From contig DFQX01000069.1 in NCBI GenBank assembly GCA_002381155.1, positions 1 through 5,190 on the forward strand: a stretch of 5,190 nt of DNA, given 5' to 3'. The notes beneath the pieces are model-generated. The model saw only the letters and a list, made by a program, of their open reading frames with translations. It was not told where the DNA came from and ran no database searches. Shown here piece after piece: positions 1-5,190 of the stretch; within the stretch, counting starts at the first letter, position 1, and every line of letters begins with the position of its first letter. The position numbers and the translations under genes are program-made. This DNA is from Flavobacteriaceae bacterium UBA3478. Lineage in GTDB: Bacteria > Bacteroidota > Bacteroidia > Flavobacteriales > Flavobacteriaceae.

Positions 1-192
1 CGAAACAACAAATCGAAGATTTGCATTTACCAATTTCTCCAGAGCTCTTTGATTGCCTTTTTTAATTTTCTGTGCCAATTCAACCTCTTCCTCTGCTGTG
101 ATTAAATCAATTTTACTGATATCTTGAAGGTACTTGTCAAGAGATTTAGATTCCCTGTTAGTTACCTGCTTAGCGATTTTTAATTGTCTCAT
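1..192 (-). CDS. rpoD: Primary RNA polymerase sigma factor RpoD/SigA, N-terminal fragment (cut by window edge)
   Basis: Read on the minus strand from the ATG at 192-190, the frame is open for exactly 64 codons to position 1 and continues outside the window. The translation begins [20 protein letters not shown] and goes on through [18 protein letters not shown] to ANLRFVVS. This is the hallmark start of the short Bacteroidota housekeeping sigma factor. It has no acidic region 1.1; region 1.2 covers roughly residues 17-50 and region 2.1 starts at the ANLRFVVS stretch. The protein directs core RNA polymerase to housekeeping promoters, which in this phylum are TTTG / TAnnTTTG. The catalytically relevant regions 2.3-4.2 are not in the window. 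The gene is transcribed away from the helicase operon. I could not identify its promoter in the intergenic region. The family call is by recognition of the conserved N-terminus and is firm. Confidence 0.95.
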   Translation of the reverse strand, partial: MRQLKIAKQVTNRESKSLDKYLQDISKIDLITAEEEVELAQKIKKGNQRALEKLVNANLRFVVS

Positions 193-296
193 GGGTTTGA
201 TTTACACTATCTATGATACAAATCATTTATAGTCACTACAATAGCATGAAATAGGGGTTATCAAAAAGTTATCACCAAAGATTCTGCAACTTAAGA
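193..296. other. Divergent intergenic region between rpoD and the helicase operon
   Basis: This stretch of about 100 bp separates the two divergent start regions and holds no convincing ORF. It is AT-rich. It contains a direct repeat of GTTATCA (257-263 and 268-274) and a small inverted repeat ATGAT-acaa-ATCAT (213-226) close to the rpoD start. A stop codon (TAA, 292-294) lies in the helicase frame immediately before the first possible TTG at 298. The best near-match to a TAnnTTTG box facing rpoD is AATCTTTG (complement of 276-283), but no -33 TTTG/TTG sits at proper spacing, so the rpoD promoter is not assigned. Confidence 0.7.
257..274. repeat. Short direct repeat GTTATCA x2, 11-bp period
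   Basis: Two exact copies of GTTATCA begin at 257 and 268, separated by AAAA. The 11-bp period puts both copies on nearly the same face of the helix, as expected for a tandem half-site operator. The repeat lies upstream of the rightward promoter's -33 element and in the presumed leader or promoter zone of rpoD. It is short, and chance occurrence in AT-rich DNA is possible. A DnaA-box reading (TTATCCACA) fits poorly. Confidence 0.3.
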
Positions 297-329
297 TTTG
301 GCAGAAGGTAGAGATTTGGGCTATTTTTG
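297..329 (+). promoter_or_regulatory. Bacteroidota-type sigma-A promoter (TTTG-N21-TAnnTTTG) for the helicase operon
   Basis: A TTTG at 297-300 and an exact TAnnTTTG box (TATTTTTG) at 322-329 are separated by 21 bp, within the spacing accepted for the Bacteroidota -33/-7 elements. Transcription would begin about 7 bp downstream, near 335. By eye this is the only exact TAnnTTTG on the plus strand of the window. It sits directly ahead of the first gene of the rightward cluster. It lies inside the longest possible helicase ORF, which argues that the gene actually starts downstream, at TTG 355. This is a sequence-based inference without transcript data. Confidence 0.6.
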
Positions 330-354
330 CACTTTAGTCAAAATCACATCTACA

Positions 355-1854
355 TTGCCACGCTCCAAAGACCTCTATAACTACCAACAGAATGATCTAA
401 AACGCATCTTTGATTCCATTGAGTCTTTAGATGAGGGTGCAAACATTCTTTATCAATTACCAACGGGTGGCGGTAAAACGGTCATTTTCAGTGAGATTGC
501 ACGTAGGTATATCGAAACCTATCGCAAGAAAGTAGTTGTGCTTACACACCGAATAGAACTTAGTGCACAAACTTCAAAAATGTTAGCTGATTTTGGCGTT
601 AAAAACAAGGTAATTAATTCCTCTGTTAAAGAAATTCCAGCGGACGATGACCATACCTGTTATGTAGCTATGGTAGAAACCTTGAATAACCGATTAAACG
701 ATGAGAAAATCGTTTTAGAAAACGTTGGTTTAGTCATCATCGATGAGGCGCATTATAATTCATTTAGAAAGCTCTTTAAATACTTTGAGAAGGCATATGT
801 TCTTGGGGTAACTGCTACTCCTCTGAGTTCGAACATCAAGCTTCCTATGAAGGATTATTATAAAAAATTAATCATAGGGGAGTCGATTAAATCATTAATA
901 GATAAAGGGTTTTTAGCCAAAGCAGAAATTCACCGTTTTGATTTAAGTCTACAAAGTTTAAAGCTCGGAGCTAATGGTGACTACACCGTAAAAAGTAGTG
1001 ATGCTTTCTATACCAATCAAAGCATGATCGGAAAGCTTTTGAATGCCTATATGGAACTTTCTAAAGGTAAAAAAACACTTATTTTCAATAATGGAATTTT
1101 CGCCTCTTATTCTGTTTATGAGGCTTTTAGTAAACTTGATTTACCCATCCGACATTTAGATAATAAAAGTTCGGCAACAGAGCGTGCTGAAATCTTAGAT
1201 TGGTTCAAACATACTCCAGACGCGATATTAACTTCTGTAAGTATACTTACAACTGGGTTTGATGAACCAAGTGTTGAGACTGTTATTCTTAACAGGGCGA
1301 CAAGATCGTTAACGCTTTATTTTCAAATGATTGGTCGAGGATCAAGAGTATTGCCCGACAAATCTTCTTTTAAGGTAATCGACTTAGGAAATAACACCTT
1401 GCGCTTCGGACCATGGGATGAACCTATTGATTGGCAAGAGATTTTTCATTTCCCTGATTTCTATTTGGAGAGTATTAAGAGTGATGACGAGATTGAAAGA
1501 GACTTTGAATACATAATGCCCGATGCAATACGTGAAAGGTTTAAGAAAACTTCAGACCCTACTTTTAATATTAAAGAGCGTTACAAAGAGGTTTTTGCTC
1601 AAGGAGGTAGAAGTAAGCAAGTATTAGAAGAAAGTATCGAACAGCACACTGAAATGTGCGTTGAAAATAGTGAAACAGTAATAGAAGCACGCCAATTAGC
1701 GAAATTACTTGAGGAGGATATACAGTATCGAGTTCAGCATTACACTTACTGCATCATGAACAATACAAAGAATTATAAAGAATGGCTTGAAGAGGACTAT
1801 ATTCGAAAACTTAGAGCCAATATCGCTCGACAATTTGCTACGCTCTCCTCGTGA
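355..1854 (+). CDS. SF2 DEAH-box helicase, RadD/SSL2-like core with uncharacterised C-terminal extension
   Basis: Predicted ATP-dependent nucleic-acid helicase or translocase, cytoplasmic. Numbering from TTG 355 (499 aa), the core motifs appear in order: a YQ pair at 10-11 ahead of motif I; Walker A LPTGGGKT at 35-42; motif Ia VLTHRIEL at 62-69; DEAH at 130-133 within VIIDEAHYNSF; motif III TAT at 153-155; motif V TTGFDEP at 299-305; and motif VI QMIGRGSR with its arginine fingers at 324-331. All ATPase residues are present. The architecture resembles RadD/YejH and other SSL2-type proteins. However, the tail from about residue 357 is charged and probably helical. It contains only two cysteines, so there is no zinc-finger cluster as in E. 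coli RadD. The longest ORF starts at TTG 298, right after an in-frame stop, but that codon overlaps the predicted -33 box, so TTG 355 is preferred. Its final TGA overlaps the next gene's GTG. The substrate and pathway (repair, RNA metabolism) are not determinable here. Confidence 0.88.
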   Translation: MPRSKDLYNYQQNDLKRIFDSIESLDEGANILYQLPTGGGKTVIFSEIARRYIETYRKKVVVLTHRIELSAQTSKMLADFGVKNKVINSSVKEIPADDDHTCYVAMVETLNNRLNDEKIVLENVGLVIIDEAHYNSFRKLFKYFEKAYVLGVTATPLSSNIKLPMKDYYKKLIIGESIKSLIDKGFLAKAEIHRFDLSLQSLKLGANGDYTVKSSDAFYTNQSMIGKLLNAYMELSKGKKTLIFNNGIFASYSVYEAFSKLDLPIRHLDNKSSATERAEILDWFKHTPDAILTSVSILTTGFDEPSVETVILNRATRSLTLYFQMIGRGSRVLPDKSSFKVIDLGNNTLRFGPWDEPIDWQEIFHFPDFYLESIKSDDEIERDFEYIMPDAIRERFKKTSDPTFNIKERYKEVFAQGGRSKQVLEESIEQHTEMCVENSETVIEARQLAKLLEEDIQYRVQHYTYCIMNNTKNYKEWLEEDYIRKLRANIARQFATLSS

Positions 1855-3038
1855 AACGAAAACTGCTAATAATTGCACACTTATGGCCAGAGTCAAAAAC
1901 CACTGCTGCTGGTCAGCATTTATTAGCCCTCATTCAATCCTTTAAAGGTGCAAATTACCAGGTACATCTTGGATGCACCCTAGAAAAGACTCTATTAGGG
2001 GATTCGTTAAGTGAATACGATATTCAGATTCACCAAATCATTTTGAACTGTAATTCATTTGATGAACTACTTGTAGATCTTCGTCCTGAGGTGGTTCTTT
2101 TCGATCGATTTATTTCAGAAGAACAATTCGGATGGAGAGTTTATAAGAATCTACCCCAATGCCTCACCCTTTTAAATACAGAAGATCTGCATAGTCTTCG
2201 GCTTTCAAGATCGAAAGGTAAAGAGGAGGAATGGGAAACTACTGATACTTTTAAGCGAGAAATTGCCAGTTTTTATCGCGTTGATAAAGTCTTAATCATT
2301 TCGCGTGAGGAGATAAATAAGTTAACCGCTTTACTGCCCTCCATAGGCTCAAAACTCATCTACGCCCCATTAATTATTCATCGAAGAGAAATAACTAATA
2401 ACATCAATCGAAAACCTTGGAGTTTTGTTTTTTTTGGTTCAGGCAAACATCCGGGTAATACGGCAACCTTGCAACGTATTATTGAGATGTGGCCGAATAT
2501 TTTAAAAATACAGCCTAAAAGTTCATTGTCCATCTTTGGTGCTTATTACCCAGAATCATTGAGAAATAAGGCCAATAAATTAAAACAGGTTTCCTTTATA
2601 GGGTGGGTAGAAGACTTAGACGTAACCCTTCTTAATTATCAATTTTTACTTTCACCAACGCCGTTTGGGGCTGGTTTAAAAGGTAAAATACTCCAATCTA
2701 TAAATAATGGGGTTACCTGCCTTTGCTCTTCTTTTGCAAGTGAAGGAATCGATATGGAAAGCCGTTCACTATTGATGAATTTAAATAGTGAGAGCGAGTA
2801 TTTGAATAGCATAGAAAGTATCCTTAATAACAGTGAAATCTTGGAGAGAGAACGGTCGATACAATCTGAGCTACTTCATCATTTTTCTAGTTTTTCAAAT
2901 GAATCTTGGATTGCCAATTTAAGCATTGAGAGCAATTCAAAAGCTTCAGAAATCATAAAACAAGTGATGCGTCATTCGACGATTAATTCAACTGAAAATC
3001 TAGGTAAATACCTTACCTTGAAGACGAATAAAAATTAA
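1851..3038 (+). CDS. GT-B fold glycosyltransferase, GT4-like
   Basis: A 395-aa predicted retaining glycosyltransferase that moves a sugar from a nucleotide-sugar donor to an unknown acceptor, probably a surface glycan or glycolipid. There is no signal peptide or clear transmembrane helix, so it is likely cytosolic or membrane-associated. The N-terminal Rossmann half opens KLLIIAHLWPESKTTAAGQH (4-23), the HxWPxxxxxAAG pattern of this subgroup. The C-terminal donor-binding half has FFGSGKHPGN at 194-203 (relatives: IGNxxHxPN), GWVEDL at 251-256, PFGAGLKGKI at 271-280 and ASEGI at 296-300. At position 282 (ILQSINNG) there is Gln where relatives usually carry Glu or Asp (LEAMAxG), an oddity at the donor site; Glu298 is retained. 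The start is GTG, overlapping the helicase stop as GTGA, which suggests translational coupling. The next in-frame ATG would remove more than half the protein. The specific sugar and acceptor cannot be told. Confidence 0.82.
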   Translation: MKRKLLIIAHLWPESKTTAAGQHLLALIQSFKGANYQVHLGCTLEKTLLGDSLSEYDIQIHQIILNCNSFDELLVDLRPEVVLFDRFISEEQFGWRVYKNLPQCLTLLNTEDLHSLRLSRSKGKEEEWETTDTFKREIASFYRVDKVLIISREEINKLTALLPSIGSKLIYAPLIIHRREITNNINRKPWSFVFFGSGKHPGNTATLQRIIEMWPNILKIQPKSSLSIFGAYYPESLRNKANKLKQVSFIGWVEDLDVTLLNYQFLLSPTPFGAGLKGKILQSINNGVTCLCSSFASEGIDMESRSLLMNLNSESEYLNSIESILNNSEILERERSIQSELLHHFSSFSNESWIANLSIESNSKASEIIKQVMRHSTINSTENLGKYLTLKTNKN

Positions 3039-3052
3039 AATATACAGGCCTT

Positions 3053-3889
3053 ATGTCACAATTCGAAACGGTAAAAGAATACGAAGACATTACCTTTAAA
3101 AGAATGGGTAATATCGCTAGAATTGCCTTTAATCGTCCAGAAGTTAGAAATGCATTCAGACCAAAAACAACTTCTGAACTGTACGATGCCTTTTATATGG
3201 TTTCTGAAGACCCAACAATTGGTGTTGTTCTACTAACGGGTGAAGGGCCTTCTCCTAAGGATGGAATTTATTCCTTTTGTAGCGGAGGGGATCAGAAGGC
3301 TAGGGGAGAGCGCGGTTATGTTGGTGACAACGGTGTTCATCGACTAAACATTTTAGAAGTTCAGCGTTTAATTCGGTTTATGCCTAAGATAGTTATTGCA
3401 GTGGTTCCCGGATGGGCAGTTGGAGGGGGTCATAGTCTTCATGTAGTATGTGATCTAACTATTGCTAGTAAGGAACATGCCATATTTAAACAAACTGATG
3501 CGGATGTGAGTTCCTTCGACGCGGGTTATGGTTCAGCCTATTTGGCAAAAATGGTCGGACAAAAGAAGGCTCGGGAGATCTTTTTCCTTGGTCGAAATTA
3601 CTCTGCTGATGAAGCTTTTGAAATGGGAATGGTAAATTGTGTCGTAGAGCATTCAAAACTAGAGGAGACAGCCGTAGAATGGGCAAATGAAATACTGGCA
3701 AAGTCTCCTACGGCTATTAAAATGCTAAAATTCGCTATGAATCTTACCGATGACGGCATGGTCGGTCAGCAAGTTTTCGCAGGTGAAGCTACAAGACTGG
3801 CCTATATGACCGATGAGGCCAAAGAAGGTCGAAATGCTTTTCTAGAAAAACGCAATCCTAATTTTAAGAAAGATCAATGGATTTCATAA
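3053..3889 (+). CDS. menB: 1,4-dihydroxy-2-naphthoyl-CoA synthase (naphthoate synthase)
   Basis: A 278-aa crotonase-fold enzyme that closes the second ring of naphthoquinone by Dieckmann-type condensation of o-succinylbenzoyl-CoA, a cytosolic step in menaquinone biosynthesis. Visible motifs are FNRPEVRNAFRPKT (27-40), the CoA and oxyanion-hole segment CSGGDQKARG (76-85), GWAVGGGHSLH (120-130), FKQTDADVSSFDAGYG (145-160), VGQKKAREIFFLGRNY (168-183) and YMTDEAKEGRNAF (251-263). Aligned by motif to E. coli MenB, Ser154, Asp156 and Tyr251 match catalytic Ser161, Asp163 and Tyr258. Asp149 replaces the bicarbonate-binding Gly156, making this the side-chain-carboxylate type (as in M. tuberculosis) that does not need bicarbonate. 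Ser153 and Ala157 replace two glycines of the E. coli GSFDGG motif. Full length. It begins 14 bp after the glycosyltransferase and overlaps the next gene by 13 bp. No other men gene is in the window. Confidence 0.95.
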   Translation: MSQFETVKEYEDITFKRMGNIARIAFNRPEVRNAFRPKTTSELYDAFYMVSEDPTIGVVLLTGEGPSPKDGIYSFCSGGDQKARGERGYVGDNGVHRLNILEVQRLIRFMPKIVIAVVPGWAVGGGHSLHVVCDLTIASKEHAIFKQTDADVSSFDAGYGSAYLAKMVGQKKAREIFFLGRNYSADEAFEMGMVNCVVEHSKLEETAVEWANEILAKSPTAIKMLKFAMNLTDDGMVGQQVFAGEATRLAYMTDEAKEGRNAFLEKRNPNFKKDQWIS

Positions 3890-5190
3890 AATCAGTAACG
3901 CTCAGCCTTGTTTTTACTGCATACTCGTTTGGGCAACAGCTAAGCTCCTTTACAGAAGAATTATTCAACGAATATTCGAAATACGAAGTGGAGGGCTTTT
4001 CAAACATGAAAGTTAAGCCCGATTTTTTGCAGAAACAAATAGATCTAATTACCGATAAGTCTCCTGGGCTTTTCGAAATTCAACTATTAGGTCATTCTGT
4101 TGAGGACAGGCCAATAAGAATGGTGAGTGTTGGGAATGGTGATATTGATATTTTAATGTGGTCACAGATGCACGGAAATGAATCTACGGCAACTCGATCT
4201 ATCGTTGATTTACTTTCGTTTATCGCAGAAAACTCGAAACAGAAGTCGGTAAATAGCCTATTACAAGATCTTCGAATCCATTTTATCCCGATGTTAAATC
4301 CCGATGGAGCAAGCCGTTGGACTCGTGAAAACGCTATTGGTATTGATCTTAATCGTGATGCACTACGCTTAATCGCCCCAGAATCACAGATATTAAAGCG
4401 GGTAAGAGACAGTCTGAATGCAGATTATGGTTTTAATCTTCACGATCAGAGTAAATACTATAATGTAGAACGATTAAACAATGAGGCGAGCATTTCATTT
4501 TTAGCCACTGCTTTCGATTATGAGAAAAGCAGAAGTGCAGGGAGAAATGAGGCCATGCAATTAATCTCCTATTTATATCAGATTAATCAAAAATATATTC
4601 CAAATCATACTGGTCGGTACAATGATGACTTTGAACCGCGCGCCTTTGGCGATAATATTCAAAAATGGGGAACAAAACTCATTTTAATCGAAACAGGAGG
4701 CTTTAAAAATGATCCAGAAAAGCAATTGGGGCGAAAACTCAATTTTGTTTTGATTGGATCTGCTTTAGAAGCCATCCAAAAAGGGCTTCACAAAGCTATT
4801 GCTGTAGAACAGTACAACCAGATTCCACGTAATGACCGAAACTTATTTGATTTAAAGATTGAGAAAGTTCAGAAAGAGGTCAATGGTTCCTATTACACCG
4901 TCGACCTTGGTTACTATATAGAAAAATCAGACGACGATTCTAACAAGAACAAAGTAGTTTATCAAGTCACCCTAGAGGATCAAGGAGATTTAAGCACCTA
5001 TGCAGGATATAAAAGCTTTAATGCCGAAGGATTAAAGATTTTATTCCCTAAGGTTTATAATGGGCGAATCAAAAACAGTGCTCACGAGAAATCGCGATTA
5101 GAAGATGGTGTTCTATATTTTACAAAATCTTCTTCAAGGAGGTATACCCCTAGCACAATGTTTCAATATAATGATGGGGTAGAGCAGGAG
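3877..5190 (+). CDS. Secreted M14-family zinc carboxypeptidase, 3' end outside window
   Basis: The frame from ATG 3877 is open for 438 codons to the window edge, so the C-terminus is missing. The first ~20 residues (MDFIKSVTLSLVFTAYSFGQ) form a short Lys-plus-hydrophobic signal peptide, with likely cleavage near Gly19/Gln20. The mature enzyme is therefore periplasmic, outer-membrane or secreted. M14 residues are intact: zinc ligands His99 and Glu102 (SQMHGNEST) and His189 (FNLHDQ); NPDG at 141-144; the substrate-binding Arg in GIDLNRDA (Arg160); and the catalytic Glu272 in LIETGGF. The phrase RDALRLIAPESQILK is typical of a Bacteroidota M14 subgroup. It should remove C-terminal residues from peptides or act on peptidoglycan stems; the substrate is not evident. 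The catalytic domain ends near residue 310, and 320-438 forms a further, probably beta-rich, region I do not recognise. The start overlaps the menB end by 13 bp. The signal peptide fixes this start, since the next ATG (4006) would discard it. Confidence 0.88.
   Translation, partial: MDFIKSVTLSLVFTAYSFGQQLSSFTEELFNEYSKYEVEGFSNMKVKPDFLQKQIDLITDKSPGLFEIQLLGHSVEDRPIRMVSVGNGDIDILMWSQMHGNESTATRSIVDLLSFIAENSKQKSVNSLLQDLRIHFIPMLNPDGASRWTRENAIGIDLNRDALRLIAPESQILKRVRDSLNADYGFNLHDQSKYYNVERLNNEASISFLATAFDYEKSRSAGRNEAMQLISYLYQINQKYIPNHTGRYNDDFEPRAFGDNIQKWGTKLILIETGGFKNDPEKQLGRKLNFVLIGSALEAIQKGLHKAIAVEQYNQIPRNDRNLFDLKIEKVQKEVNGSYYTVDLGYYIEKSDDDSNKNKVVYQVTLEDQGDLSTYAGYKSFNAEGLKILFPKVYNGRIKNSAHEKSRLEDGVLYFTKSSSRRYTPSTMFQYNDGVEQE

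Noticed and set aside
213..226. Inverted repeat ATGAT-ACAA-ATCAT near the rpoD start
   Set aside because: The arms are only 5 bp and AT-rich, and they do not extend. This is too weak to call an operator or hairpin.
219..283. Possible rpoD promoter boxes (complements of 219-226 and 276-283)
   Set aside because: Each deviates from TAnnTTTG and neither has a -33 TTTG/TTG at acceptable spacing.
298..354. Upstream TTG start extending the helicase by 19 residues
   Set aside because: It overlaps the predicted -33 box, follows an in-frame stop directly, and adds no recognisable helicase sequence.
1207..1214. Exact TAnnTTTG match on the minus strand (also around 4589 and 4792)
   Set aside because: These lie inside genes in antisense orientation with no downstream minus-strand gene. 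A few chance matches are expected in AT-rich DNA of this length.
1705..1896. Minus-strand ORF of 63 codons
   Set aside because: It is antisense to the helicase end and glycosyltransferase start, both well-supported genes. It has no promoter or family resemblance.
3039..3052. Possible terminator or separate promoter between the glycosyltransferase and menB
   Set aside because: The gap is only 14 bp with no hairpin, and no TAnnTTTG box is found just upstream.
3486..3701. Minus-strand ORF of 71 codons
   Set aside because: It lies wholly antisense to the conserved core of menB and has a composition typical of a shadow frame, with many Pro, His and Arg.
5136..5160. AAGGAGGT followed 14 bp later by ATG, resembling an internal gene start
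   Set aside because: The ATG is in the same frame as the M14 peptidase and encodes part of it. Bacteroidota rarely use Shine-Dalgarno initiation.

Overview
The window looks like an ordinary chromosomal segment from a member of the Bacteroidota, probably Flavobacteriia-like. Three things suggest this. The DNA is AT-rich. The left edge carries the N-terminus of a primary sigma factor of the short Bacteroidota type, starting [20 protein letters not shown]. No gene start is preceded by a Shine-Dalgarno sequence, while a perfect Bacteroidota-type promoter (TTTG-N21-TAnnTTTG) lies just ahead of the first rightward gene.

Layout. Positions 1-192 (minus strand) hold the first 64 codons of rpoD, cut by the window edge. 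A divergent intergenic region follows, containing a GTTATCA direct repeat and the rightward promoter at 297-329. Four plus-strand genes then run almost without gaps. They are an SF2 DEAH-box helicase (355-1854), a GT-B/GT4-type glycosyltransferase (1851-3038, overlapping the helicase by GTGA), menB (3053-3889, after a 14-bp gap), and a secreted M14 zinc carboxypeptidase (3877 to the window edge, overlapping menB by 13 bp, incomplete). The peptidase is a long open frame that runs off the right edge.

The spacing suggests one transcription unit, with translational coupling at two junctions. The four products do not form an obvious pathway: nucleic-acid remodelling, glycosyl transfer, menaquinone ring closure and extracytoplasmic peptide hydrolysis. 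The likeliest reading is a compact housekeeping operon of unrelated functions, not a dedicated new system. I see no mobile element, CRISPR array, tRNA/rRNA, phage gene or recognised defence module.

The most useful points are: the helicase start probably moves to TTG 355, because the promoter overlaps the upstream TTG; the helicase carries a C-terminal extension of unknown function without a zinc-finger cysteine cluster; the glycosyltransferase has Gln where relatives carry an acidic residue; and MenB is of the Asp-containing (bicarbonate-independent) type with two substitutions beside its catalytic residues.
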